This document shows positions 37,074-48,800 of a stretch of 64,000 bases of DNA, one piece after another. Every line of letters starts with the position of its first letter. Within the stretch, counting starts at the first letter, position 1. This DNA is from Acanthococcus lagerstroemiae (Eukaryota > Arthropoda > Insecta > Hemiptera > Eriococcidae), in the NCBI GenBank assembly GCA_031841125.1, contig CM063107.1, positions 60,709,814 to 60,773,813 of the forward strand, read 5' to 3'. Position numbers and translations under genes: made by a program. Below the pieces are notes generated by a model. The model saw nothing but the letters and a program-made list of their open reading frames with translations. It was not told where the DNA came from and ran no database searches.

Positions 37074-40000
37074 GAACATAGGGCACCATTCCATCTTCGT
37101 CTTCGGGGTCCATGCAATCTTTTGTGATTTCATCAACTTCTGCGTCAGTCAATTTTTCACCTACATGAACACGTCGATAACGAATGAAGCATAATAACAA
37201 AACGTTCCAAAATACAAGCCAAGAATTATGTCAAAATCAAGTCCATCCTACCGCTCAAAATAAAATGAGAAAAAACGAAAGTCGAGTAATTTTTACTTTA
37301 GATTAATTGACTGAAGCAAAAACAACACCTACAAAAATCTCACTGTTTCAAGCTTACCGAAACCAGGTTTTTACATTCTACATCTGTTTTACTTTTGAAG
37401 AGAAGACACTAGGTTCGTGTAGAATGTAAAATGAGTAAAATGTCTTCTAATTGATCGTTTATCATACACACTCGACATTCAACGTATGTAAAATATAGCT
37501 GTGTGTGACGATCTTCTCCTCTCGAACGTCCATTTTTGTAGAAATCGTCCAATTATCTTGCCTAGCTATTTTCTGTGTAGTACAATGCAAACGTCTCACA
37601 AACGTCGTTTGTCTCCCGCATTCCTGTACACCCCTTACGATCTTTTCGGAAGCCCATGATTCTTCCTCTTATTCTCATGACTCACTCTCCTTCTTCTCCC
37701 TCGGTCGGTCAGCTAGAACATCCGTTCAGTTACAGTTGAATCACAGTTTAGTCACAGTTTATACTTACCACTCACGCAGATCTGCTTTTACTATTGATCG
37801 TTTAATACACGGGCTTTTTCTACTCGCTCTCAAATGCCCTGGCTGCGGACCGGATTAAACTCTTCTCGTACGAATTCCAAAAAAAACCGCAATAGTAACT
37901 CAACTGTAACTGAACGGATTTACCACCTGGCTGACAGAGGGAGAAGAAGAGTGAGTCATGAGAATAAGAAAAGACGAAGAAGAACGGTGGTTTTGAAAAG
38001 ATTGTAAGGGATGTACAGGAATGCAGGAGACAAAAGACGTTTGCGAGACGTTTGCATTGTGCTACACAAAAAGTAGCTAGGCAACCGATTAGACGATTTA
38101 TACAAAAATGTACGTTCGAGAGGAGAGGATTGGATAAAGCGTTAAGTGCGTAAGTTGAATTTACCTGTCAGAAGAGAATTCTACATATTCTACAGTTTAC
38201 AGTGTAAAATAGTAATATAAGGCATTCTACACGAAATGGTAGAATAATCTATTCGATGCATAGAAGTACAGCCCTGACCCAACAAGCAGAAAGCCATCGA
38301 TAGAGTGTTGCTGTTTCAGTCGCAATTCATTTACATAAATATAATCAAGTTCTCAGTGTCGGCGTGGGGCCAGTAGAGACATCCCCTCCTGAACTGACGG
38401 TTTGCTCCCCTAGAAGATTTCATTTTTTAACAGTTGCAAAAATGGAACTGAGCCTTTTTTAAAGGTCCTTTTAGGCCAGAAGGCTCATTCAGATGTTCGT
38501 TAGTAATGTAATACTGAAATGAAATAAATAAATGATTTCATTTGGTTCTTTTTGCTCGTTTAGGTACAGGAATTCGAACAGGGGAATGGTCATCTTATCC
38601 CTCTGGACCTTGAGATGCTCCCCTTAGAGAAATAGTCACGATGAGAGGCCAAAAAAGATTCCGACTGCTGCACGGAAGGACATTTGCCATATTCTAATGC
38701 CTTCTCTAGTTGTCCTCCGTCGGCGTCGCTCGGCATTCTTCGTGTCAACCGTCCAAACATGGAACGAATGACCGCGTAAAGAAGAATACGCAGCTATATC
38801 ACGATGGTAACGTTTTTCTGCGGAACGTTTTCCACGGAATTTTTTTTCCTTTCGCTTGGCGAGCCATTAGACATATCCATGTCAATATAACTATGAATAA
38901 CAAGACCTAATCAACATACCCAAAGATAATAGGATGTGTGTTAATTCAGCTCCCAGCATGGTTCCGTCTTCTTGCTTATCGTACAGTTTTAAACATTCAA
39001 TAAAATCTTCGAAAACACCTTGGTCTTTGTCTTTCTTAACTTGACTGTAGATCGGCAAGAATTCTTCCAGCGCGATTAACTTTTCACCTAGTACAAAAAA
39101 TAGAATAATTTAACACCCGACAGCCATGAACGTTAAAATACAATTTTTATTTGACAAAAAGTAGTACAATTATTGTTGCACATTTCTACATACCTTTCTT
39201 TTTCGTTCCACCCATTTTCTCGATCAAGGCATTCGTGGGGTTCAAATCACAAGCTCTGAGTAAATCACCCAGCTGGTAAGCGTCAACAGCTCCGGTGCCA
39301 TCGGCATCGTATATCGAGAAGGCGAAGTTTGCCTCTGTTATGAACAATCGCATCAATTCGTTGGTCAGTTTGTGTATATGATAAGTCACACTTTAAATAC
39401 TTATATATTTATTAGGTTGAATAATTTCTGATCATAATCCACAATACCCAGAACAAATACCATGAGTACATATATTTTAGATACAGCCCCCTCCTCCAGG
39501 GAAAAAAAGAGTAAGTGGTCAATCTACAATAACAATTAGCACTAGACGTTGCAAATTTTCGAAACCCTTTCGTCCACAGGGGCTTCGTCCCAGGTTAACA
39601 TAAAAACGAAACTTTAGGTACTCATGAAGAATTTAAAGATACTGAGTGCTCGAGATTTTGATACGAGTGCCGAAATGAATCAGGCATTATCAATACATTA
39701 TACATCATTATTTCCTGCCGATTATTGTGCAGTGATGGCCACAGGAACAGGAGATGGGCTTCATCCCAATGACATTAGAAAAGTCAGCACTATGCAAATT
39801 CTAGCTTCTTTGCTGTTTACAACCGTCTACCACCCCCCCCCCCTCCTAACTAACACCATCAGTACCATCAAGTAAAACTACTCTACACTGGAGAGGTACT
39901 TACAGCCTCTCACTTACCAACTGAGGGACAAATTTTTATAAACAAAATAATATATTTCTATTTTTAGAATCTAAAAGATTGTCAATTTCAATTTTTCATT

Positions 40001-43000
40001 TCTTTATTCAATTTTTATTTATTTGTTTATTTATTTATTTCTCTAATGAGTACATGGGAACGTCAATTATCGGTTGATATTTGGAATCATAATCATAATC
40101 ACCTTTATTGGGAATCATTATCATATTCACAACTAAATTTCCAATTTGGAACCCGGATCAGGGCTCACGCAATTATTCCCGGCCCATGAAGAGCAAAGGT
40201 TTCTTGCAACCGATCCCATTCTTGCCTGTTTTTTGAAATTGTTTGATCATTTTGTGTTTTTAGGAATTTGTTAATGTCGTCCCTCCACCTTAGTTTTTGA
40301 CGCCCCTTTTTCCTCTTGTAGTTAAGAGGTTGCCAAGAGGGGGCTCTGTAGGTCCGTCGGTCATCCGTGACGCGGGAGACGTGATCTGCCCACTTCCATT
40401 ATAGTCGAGCACTACAAAAAATTCACGAAGAATCGAGTAAAAGTTAAGCGAGCTTCAACGAGTCATTGTTGGATTTCACTGGCACACCAGTTCATTCCCC
40501 CCTCCCCCAACCCCCCAAAAAATTAGCATATTTTGTACATTGAGAGATTTTCTCTTTCAAAAAATTTGCCCAATACAGATTTGTTCTTTTTTTTTTGGGG
40601 GGGGGGGGGGTGTAAACATTGTAAATTTTACAAATTTGAAAAAGATGGTATCATAAGTTTGAAAAGTGGCACACTCAATCAAAACGCCTGGTTTCGCTAG
40701 CGTTAGATTCAACCCCGAATTTATTTTTTGTAACTCCCGCAGAGATGAAACTATGAGGGGGGTTGAGCCCCCCCCCCATAATTTGGCAGTGGGCAAATTT
40801 TAAAACTGTTCATTTGAATTTTTCATTTTTTAAGAACGTTGGTTCGTTTACTTTTTTTCAGTTAAAAAAGTTTTGATTGAAAAATCAGCAAATTTTTAAT
40901 TTCTTTTACGAATCTTGTCGGCGAATTTTTAGTTTTTAAGGAATACTTGTCGGTAAATTTTTCTCCCCCCCCCCCCCACTGAAAGTTAAGTTTCGTCTCT
41001 GCACTCCCGCACCATTTCCTCAAGTTTAGAATAGGAGGACCTATATTAGAATATTGTGGCAGGTATTTAGTGACAGAACCTACATACTTGAGAGTGGTTC
41101 AAAATAGTGCTTCCAGGGGCTACATTTATTTCTCGTGTTCTAACCCCCACCCCCACCCCCCAAAAAATTGTTAAAATCAAGCTATTTTGAGGGGTTTTAC
41201 TGCGGGGGTGCAAGTTCCACATACGATTCCCCATGAAGAACTGTGCAGTTTTGCTTAAAATCTCCCAAAATATCGAGTTCAGTTGAAGAAATTTGTTTTA
41301 CCACAAAACATTGTTCTCATTAGGGTAAGGACAGATTACCTGTCGAGGATTTTCAGAAAAATTTGATTTCAAGGTCAATGGGCTCTGTTGAATTTGGGAT
41401 AAGAGTACACGTTTGAACTTCGAACATTATAAGCCACAGAAACTGAATAAAAACATGTAAACCGTTATTACCTGTTTGGGTTTCAGAAACACTAAGACCA
41501 TATATGAAATTTCTTAAACCAAACCCCAATTTTTAAAGGTTTCACCAAAAGAGCAGAGCCTAAAAATTACAGGCAATGCCGTCAAGTATATCGAGAATAG
41601 TGTTTTATGAATCTCTGAATTATGTTTTGAGGCAAAATTAACTGTAACTTCAACCAACAATGCTCCACAGAGTACAGGGACATTGAAACTTCGAAAATTA
41701 TTTAGCTTCAAGTACATCGATAATTGGGTTCTGTAGTCGCTGAATTCATCTTTGAAATTTTTTGCCCTGAAATCATCACCGATAATGATTTTTGCGGATT
41801 GGAACATGAGAAATCACCTCAAACATGAATTCACTAATCAGGGGCGAAAATAAGGGGGCACGGAGGAGCAGCTTGCATCCCCCCAGCCAGAAGTTTTTTT
41901 TAAAAGCCAATACAAACAAATTTTGATACTCGGGAATAAATTTTGGCTGACGAGTTTTTAGACCAAAAGGAATAAGTGTAACCTTTGGGAGCAAAACATT
42001 TCGAATATCGCCAAATTTTGGGTCGCCATAGCCTGCTTGTTAGTAAAATACGAGTACAATGACTTTATGATCAAAATTCTGTATCCACAATATACCCGTT
42101 TCAGATAACAAACATAAGTGGACTTCGTTTGTCAGGTCTGAGGCCTGAAGAGTGGTTTTAGACAAAATTCAATTTTAGTCTCCCTAACAATAGATGTTCG
42201 ATGAATTTCCAAAATTTTCTGGGAGCAGACCAAGCCAACTTCAGGAGGCCTTAGTCATCCAATATGCTCCTCTTTTGAAATGCACCAATGTTCTAATAAT
42301 TTAATTAGTTACAATTTGCGAGAGTATTTCGCTTCGCAAACAAATAACAGCATTGTTAATTTAATTTCTCCATGGGTAGAAATGGGTTTGTTGGAGGGGG
42401 GGGGGGGAGGCTAAAGCAAACTTCTGGAAGGCTCAACCCCCACCCCCAGAAAGTGCACTTTTGATAACGACATACCAAAGTTTCAATTTCTTTTCCCACA
42501 ATAAAATCAAAAACCTTCAAAGTGTTCTATTCAAACTTTTTTTTGGCAATTTTTTCAATGAGATAACTGGAGTTTAGAGGATCGATCTAAATTATGTTTG
42601 CAAGGAAAACCCACTTTCTTTAATAAAATAGAGGTAACTTGAAACCGACACATGTTCACGTAACCCAATCGAGTGAAAATTTGAACCCATAAGTTCATTC
42701 GGAGACAAGAATGAAATGGCAGGGTCTGCCCTTCAAAATTTGGAACTTCGTGAACTAACTGCCAGTTTATCTAGCTGTAGAGATATTTTAAAAAAAATTA
42801 ATCGAACAGCAAGCATACAAATAGCAGGAAGTCACCCAAGGTCATACAGAATCATTACAGGTACTCAGTATCTGAAAATCTACAATAAAGCCCTCAAGTA
42901 TTCGGTTGACTATTTCACTTTTATTCCATTACAGACATTTTAGCTCAAATTTAACATTTTTCTTCTATACTAAGGATCACATGTTCAATACTTAAGCATT

Positions 43001-43248
43001 ACTCTACTTACTTTCTACTTCCGAGTCGCTTAAATCAGCCTGTAACAGGTTGAAAAGAAAAGAGAAAAACGTTAGAAATTTGCTCAAAAATTTTACACTA
43101 ATTAACTCAACGCACTTCAATCGGAAGCATTTTGTTTAAGGTCACAATATTTTTGAATTTAAATTACGCAACGCGAACGGTCTCGAGTCGAAATAATTAA
43201 TTGAAATATAGAAATTAACAAATTAACAAATTATCGAATACATACCAT
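37074..43248 (-). CDS. Mlc1: Myosin alkali (essential) light chain, five exons, last exon missing
   Basis: Encodes the essential light chain that wraps the myosin heavy-chain lever arm in muscle. Exons (minus strand): 43248-43246 (ATG only), 43039-43012, 39334-39194, 39087-38920 and 37160-37074. All have AG acceptors and GT donors (GTATG, GTAAG, GTATGT, GTATG, GTAAGT) and join in frame. The protein starts [20 protein letters not shown], followed by EF-hand-like [74 protein letters not shown] and [14 protein letters not shown]. These are signature segments of insect Mlc1. About 142 residues are seen and the family has about 150-155, so one exon of roughly 8-13 codons is missing. In Drosophila the gene has alternative C-terminal exons at this same place. 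Introns carry a foldback element (37500-38145) and an RTE-like LINE fragment (40083-40398). Confidence 0.93.
37500..38145. mobile_element. Foldback element in the myosin light chain intron
   Basis: Arms of about 245 bp (37512-37755 and 37885-38135) are reverse complements. Shared blocks include CCTCTCGAACGT-CATTTTTGTA, TGCCTAGCTA, ACAATGCAAACGTCTC, GCATTCCTGTACA, TTATTCTCATGACTCACTCT and ATCCGTTCAGTTACAGTTGA. A diverged single-arm relative is at 61895-62175. ATTCTACA repeats just outside (37375, 38190-38250) may be the true ends. Confidence 0.82.
38146..38919. other. Myosin intron sequence with a possible LINE 3' end
   Basis: At 38455-38535 the sequence GGTCCTTTTAGGCCAGAAGG, then CTCATTCAGATG and ATGAAATAAATAAATGATTT, looks like the 3' end of a Jockey-type LINE on the plus strand. 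Coding sequence is absent. Otherwise nothing is recognised. Confidence 0.35.
39335..40082. other. Myosin intron 2, left part
   Basis: AT-rich sequence with T-rich and C-rich runs. The plus-strand frame at 39624-39875 has no recognisable family. Confidence 0.35.
40083..40398 (-). pseudogene. 3' end of an RTE-like LINE (C-terminal 77 codons plus 3' UTR)
   Basis: On the minus strand 40395-40165 is an uninterrupted 77-codon frame ending in TGA. It reads [20 protein letters not shown], then [17 protein letters not shown] and [16 protein letters not shown]. The order W-A-x-H-V-x-R, G-R-x-x-x-R-W-x-D-D-I, then R-x-x-W-x-x-L-x-E-x-F/Y is the standard C-terminal tail of many RT-encoding LINEs. The 3' UTR ends in reiterated ATTATG (about 40086-40105). 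It is severely 5'-truncated, with a stop codon immediately before the frame. The clade name is inference. Confidence 0.75.
40399..43011. other. Myosin intron 2, right part
   Basis: Poly-G/C runs (40602, 40770, 40967, 42396) and degenerate repeats related to 31130-31780 occur at about 41300-41800. A plus-strand frame at 42716-42858 (begins [20 protein letters not shown]) ends at an ACAG/GTACTC donor-like site. It is not recognised and may be chance. Confidence 0.3.
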
Positions 43249-43375
43249 TTTTTTTAGTTTTAAAAAGTAGGTTTTTTCACGGGTTGGTACTCACGGACTT
43301 ACACCAGACGTTTGCTCACGAAGCGACTATATCGAAAGTGCAAATAGGCGCTGTTTCGTAACTAGGAGAGTCGAG

Positions 43376-43385
43376 TTATTTTTAA
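43376..43385 (-). promoter_or_regulatory. MEF2-type site upstream of the myosin light chain gene
   Basis: On the minus strand the sequence TTAAAAATAA fits the MEF2 consensus YTA(A/T)4TAR exactly. It lies about 130 bp upstream of the ATG. MEF2 drives muscle structural genes in animals, so position and gene identity fit. A single 10-bp AT-rich match can occur by chance. Confidence 0.4.
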
Positions 43386-43399
43386 ACCGATCTAATATA

Positions 43400-44150
43400 A
43401 CATGGAAAGGATGCCAAATCATCTTTTCCATCTATAGTCGTAAACGGAGCTCTTTCATTTTCTTCTTTTTTGAATCAGCATAGCCACCGATACAATTCAG
43501 CACTTTGGATAACTGACTCATGGTCGTAAGAAGGCTTACAACACTTACACTGTGAATTGAAAAGTCAATCCTCAATACATACCCGTTGTCAATACCTCTG
43601 TCTTCGTAAATTTTCTGTGAACTTACTTCCGTGATGTAAATGTATAATAAACGGCGAAGAACTAAACCGAATCAAAATTCGGCATAGTAGAGTCCGAAAT
43701 TAAACTCATACTGCTCAATAGAGTAATGATGTAATTTCTTCCGAGAAATCAGTTTTCCAATAAGGGAATTATATATTTTAAAATGAGTAATGCATAACTG
43801 ATTCACCCAAAATATTTTACAATTCCAATCTTCATCAATACCAACAATTTGTCAAAGATAAGTAGATAGAGTCTCTACTGAACCCATCATGGTTTCAATT
43901 ACTAAAATAGTACTCGATAACTCCAGGAAGTCGAACTGTTTGCTGGAGCAGGAAAATTAGGAGCTTTAAAAATAACGAAGGAGCAAAATAAGCTCGTGTA
44001 ATGTGAGAATAAGACACGTATCAGAAAAAAAGAGAGAGAGAGATCATAAGTCATGTATTCTTGCTTGCTTTTTGCCATACTGCAAAGAAAAATCTTGAAA
44101 ACAAACAGTTAACGCAACATCATGAGTAAGGTGCCAAGATCTCGCCGGAA
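43400..44150. other. Upstream flank of the myosin gene; nothing further recognised
   Basis: AT-rich. An AGAGAGAGAGA run is near 44031. No other gene or element was recognised. Confidence 0.4.
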
Positions 44151-44184
44151 AATAAACCACTCAGATAATTTGAGGAAGTTATCA

Positions 44185-44519
44185 TCACCCGCCTAAGGAT
44201 TGGACATACATGCCTCACACATACACGCATTTTCTCACTAACCTTTATCCCCTCAACTGCCCATACTGTGAAGGTGAAGACCCTCTCACCGTGGACTACC
44301 TCTTTCTCATATCCCTTCCTCACCTGTCTTCGTAACTCTCACCACCACGTCCCTCATAGTTGAATTTTGACCCTCTTCAACTCCCACAAGCACATAAACA
44401 ATACCCTCACCTACCTTTCCACTGCTGGATACCTCTGCGACATATAGACAACAACCTTTTCTGAGCCCATAGCCCGAGTGTGTAGCTCCGTGGCTCGATA
44501 ATAATTTAAAAAAAAAAAA
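44185..44519 (+). pseudogene. LINE 3' fragment with RNase H-end sequence
   Basis: On the plus strand RLRIGHTCLTHTRIF is followed, after a frameshift, by CPYCEGEDPLTVDYLFL. The order R-x-R-x-G-H-T-x-L-T-H, then C-x-x-C-x3-(E/D)-x-L-T-V-(E/D)-(H/Y) is the C-terminal hallmark of I-clade-type LINE ORF2 after RNase H. A short 3' UTR ends TAATAATTTAAAAAAAAAAA at 44519. Truncated and frameshifted. Confidence 0.7.
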
Positions 44520-44639
44520 GTTCAAATCGAAATTCTTCCGCCTATTCGGATTCGATCAAATTTATGATCCAGGATCACATGATCTCAAACTTATTTCTAA
44601 ATAATCTACAGCTTGTGATCCACGATAACTACAGGGTAA

Positions 44640-45590
44640 GAAGGGAGAGAACAAAATGATAATCCTACAGTTGCGTTACTGTCTTGACAGAAGAATCAGA
44701 AACTTCACGAATCACTATCATCAATTCTGAACAAACAAAAATAGCGCGTGAATCAACAGAGTAAACAGAAATGACTGAAGGGACTGAAGACAGGATTTCA
44801 TCAAGAGCCTGAGACACTGTGACTTTTAGCACAGGTTTTCTCAGGTAGGGGAGGAAGGCCCCGTGTGCAAGCATTAGGATCGAGGGGTGGAGGACAAACC
44901 CTGGCACACCCTGTTCGAGTGTGAGACCAGGGAGCAGGAGAGGCGCTAGACGGTAATAGCGATCGATCCCGGCGGCAAGAGAAGCGACGGACACCTTGGT
45001 TCCGGAAATGTTGAAGAGTGGAAGCGGATGGAACCGGGGGTCGGTCTTTATCTCGACCATCATGGAGCAGATGCAGACAGAATGGTCAAAGCAGAGGGCC
45101 AACACTCAATACAGCAACTCTGTATCATCCTAGAGCTGCTGCGGACCCCCTAGCAGAATTCACCCCGCCGTCGCCACCTTCCTGTGTCACCGCAGGTACC
45201 AAGCCGAGGAGGTGAGAGGTGAAGGAAGGAAGCGCGTCCGGCTGTGGTGCACCCGAATTCCAAGTTAATGCTATGTGAGCGTTGTCTCGGTCAGTAAGGT
45301 GTCCCACAGTGGCCCTGACAGGACAGCGAGAATTCGAAGCGGAGAGGCGAAATGTAGGCCCGGGCCAGCCTCAAGACGTCTCTCTGGTCATTGATGCGAT
45401 ACTCGAAAGGGCAGTTTCCGGGGCCAGGGATGCGGTGTCTGGGGAGCCCATTCGGCATGCCTGCATCGCTATACACTCCACTAATGAAGGTAGGAGAAGA
45501 AGGCTACTTGCCTGCTTTCCTGTATATCTGTATACCGGGCTCTATTCGGACCGGGAAAACAACAACAACGATGCAATGCTACTTTTTATG
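44640..45590. mobile_element. GC-richer repeat-derived segment, family not identified
   Basis: Base composition is clearly richer in G+C than the surroundings. A minus-strand frame (45105-44665, 146 codons) and several plus-strand frames overlap here, and none has a recognised motif. The part at 45390-45480 is about 75-80% identical to 48711-48800. The plus-strand end GGGAAAACAACAACAACG at 45556-45573 looks like a LINE tail. Transposon-derived is the likeliest reading. Confidence 0.45.
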
Positions 45591-45599
45591 TGAAAAAGA

Positions 45600-46463
45600 A
45601 AATTACTCGGATTTCAATAAATATTAGCTCATTTGAAAGGAAATTTTATTTACAATAAGGCGTGTTCTTTTCAATTTTCCGTTAACCGCAATCATTCTCG
45701 AGATATTTTGAAAAAACTTAAAATTGCCATAAACTGCTGCGATGAACTCCCCCTTTTCGATCTCTTTTCCTCATCAGTTTTTTTGTTCAGTCGATGCTAG
45801 CGAACCTACAATTTGCCCGGTCCTCATATCTGTTCAGCTCCCTCAATCTGCAGGTGGGCACACAAGCAACTAATTTCTGTTTTTTTAATATATATTTTTT
45901 TAATGCACAGTGAAGCTCCACACCATTAGATGGAAATCTTCTTCAATTATACGAGACAATGAAGCGGAATCGTCTACTCCACTATCACCATGCAAATCCG
46001 ATTTTGAGGAGGGAATTCGGGGGCATAATCCCACCCTCGCTATTCAAAATATAATTTCTCCATAGAAATTCTAAGAAAAAATGGGAAAATGTTGCTCGCT
46101 TTGCGCGTGAATGAAGGTCTCTCACCACTTTTAAGAGCAGCACCATTGTGGTTGCTGGAAGCGGTGGCACGCTGTTGTCGTTTATTTTGAAACCTTGATC
46201 AAGGGGAATATTTCATTTACAGGCGTATGAAGGAATCTCTATTATGAAAACGAAAGCGTTTATCGAAAAAAATGAATAGAACAAAATTTGTAGTACATAA
46301 AATTTCCTTTCCATTGAGACCATTTTTATTTCAATATGATACATTTTTCTAAAATGTGTAGCACCTTTTTTTCACGTGTCTAAAACTGTAGAGGGCAACT
46401 CTTTCGCGCCTGCAGTCCCATTGAAATCAAGCCCCATAAAAGAATTCTGGCACCAGGCCTGTC
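45600..46463. other. Intergenic, nothing recognised
   Basis: AT-rich, no supported gene or element. Confidence 0.4.
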
Positions 46464-46469
46464 ACCATG

Positions 46470-47061
46470 AGTAGTAAGAAGGCTACTTTGTAACTCTCGC
46501 CCATCCCCTAGCCCCCTTCAGTTTGGCCACAACTTGTAACATATCTGACTTCTTCGAAGGTAGAGTTGCTCGCTCATCCAGACTCTTGAAAAATTAGTCT
46601 ATTTGGTATACATTTGATGGTTAATTGAGTCTATTCGGGAAAAATCCATTTGGGAAAATATTATTCGGGAAAATGTTTATTCGGAAAAAATCCATTCGGA
46701 AAAATTTCTATAATGATGAGATTCGACCATTTTCGAACATAAAACAAGAAAAAAAAACAAGATAGGACGAAGGCAGTAATTAGTTACAATTTAAATATGT
46801 GATTTTGCTAGACTTGGGCTCCTGAATAGATGTTGTTCTCAAATATTTTCCCAGATGGATTTTTCCCGAATATTTTCCCAAATGGATTTTTCCCGAACAG
46901 ACTCAATTAACCATCAATTGTATACCAAAAAGACTAATTTTTCAAGAGTTTGGATGAGCGAGCAACTCTACCTTCGAAGAAGTCAGATATGTTATAAGTT
47001 GTGGCCCCACTGAAGGGGGCTAGGGGATGGGCGAGAGTTACAAAGTAGCCTTCTTACTACT
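46470..47061. mobile_element. 592-bp foldback element with 6-bp target duplication
   Basis: Arms of more than 200 bp start AGTAGTAAGAAGGCTACTTT at both ends (inverted). They include GCCCATCCCCTAGCCCCCTT, ACATATCTGACTTCTTCGAA, GAGCGAGCAACTC-type and GACTCAATTAACCATCAA blocks. The element is flanked exactly by ACCATG at 46464-46469 and 47062-47067. Arms are over 95% alike in places, so it is young. The loop (about 46700-46850) is short and non-coding, with reiterated TTCGGGAAAA near its edges. Confidence 0.9.
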
Positions 47062-47067
47062 ACCATG

Positions 47068-48710
47068 CGATACTTCAACATCTATACATACAGTCGGTAA
47101 ACCCATTACATAACGACATAACGTTACATAACTTGTATTGCACCTAGACAAGCCCTTAATGGAAAAACAAACAAAGAAGACCAAAAAAATTGAAGCTCAA
47201 AGCTCGCTGCTTGCACTGATCATTAGGGCGCCAATCAAGTGCATCAATGTGAAACAAAGTTTGTCCACAAATCAATCAATATTAATAGAACTAGAAGGTT
47301 GGTCGGACTCCAATGCAACCCGCTACAATTCTTTCCCGTCTCACCCGTGCTAATCCACTTCATAAGAAAGTAATGGAAAAATTGAATTTTCGTGGTAGAG
47401 GGCTCTTGTTTTTTTTTTTTTTTGTAAATGGTAGCCAGTTGAATATTGTATGTCATAAAAATAAAAGAAAAATATGTTTAGGGCATCAATTATGCGTAAA
47501 AATCGAAAAAAAGTGTATTCCCGTAAGCGGCGTGCATGAATTGCACTTCAGTGACGTCATTTTCATCTTCGCGCCTCACTCGTCCGGTCAACCTTCTATG
47601 GTCTAATAATCTTGCAAATCAATCCTAGAACCAGTACACTTCTACAAAATACAGCTCTGATGAGGCTGCGCAAAAGAAACCAACATCATGAAAAATTAAC
47701 AACAGCCAGAAGGGGATAATCCACATAATCAACGCTCCCAGGTACGTCACGAACATGGCTCTACACAGAGTCCTTCAACTCTCAGCACAGTCGAAATACA
47801 GAGATTCGCCGGTCAATAGAAGAACGAACTGCTTCAGCATCCGTGCAGAATCATGGTGTCCTCGACAAAGAAGAGTGCCTTCGGAAACTCAACGAATAAT
47901 ATCTAAACTGAGAAAGGCTTTAAGGATGACTGCCACAGGGCAGTCACTTCACCTCATAAATTTCGATTTAACCCTTTAGACAACCAGAGGATCATTATTT
48001 GGTAAATTTTGGAGAATAAACACTCTATTTACAAGATAAAGAGGGACTATGAATAATGGCTACTTCGAAAGAGAAACAAATATTGTAATCGCCATTCATT
48101 ACCGATCTCAAAAACTGGAAGTTGTATAAGATCACAATACAACAAAAAAGGTCGCATTTCACGATACTGTATCATAACGCACATCAGTTACTCAAAAATT
48201 ATTAACTTAATCAATTTATGAGGTAAGGCATACCGAACCAAATTCGTTATTGGAAAAAAGGATGAAAGAAAACCCAACTTCATCTTTCCCAGCCAAGTCT
48301 CGTGAGCTGGACAGATTTTCCAGCTAAACGCCGATACTATTATAATAGAGCCAATAAAAATCCAATTTTGCCGACCGACAAAAATTTTTTTTAATCGACA
48401 AGCGATAAAATCAATACTCGTCAGATTTCAGCAACTGAGGTCAATCTTGTTGAATTTGACAACTCAGAGAAATATTTGGAATCCCACCCTTTTCAGTACG
48501 ATCCAGATAAACAAATTTAGAAGTGACCAACAGACCCATTGAGTTGGTAAAAGTAATAACGAAATAATACGATGATTTTATAAAATTGCAAGCCAATCTA
48601 ACTTAATTACTTTCTGACCAATTTCTCTCACATTTTATTTTCTGGCCGGCAGTCGTACAAATGTTTGCTAACCCCTTTCAGTTTTTTACGAGTAACATGA
48701 ACATATCGGT
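47068..48710. other. Intergenic, nothing recognised
   Basis: No exon with family similarity. The frame at 47755-47979 (+) is arginine/serine rich but unrecognised. Confidence 0.35.
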
Positions 48711-48800
48711 ACTGATGCGATGCCCGAAAGGGTAGTTTCCGGTGCCGGGGGTGCGGTGTCTCAGGGGCCACTTTGGCATGCGTGCATCGCCATACGTCCC
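48711..48800 (+). repeat. Second copy of the GC-richer repeat at 45390-45480
   Basis: Matches by GATGCGAT, CGAAAGGG-AGTTTCCGG, GGTGCGGTGTCT and GCATGC-TGCATCGC-ATAC in the same orientation. Confidence 0.65.

Noticed and set aside
44665..45105. 146-codon minus-strand open frame
   Set aside because: No recognisable domain. It sits in a GC-rich repeat-derived block with overlapping frames on both strands.
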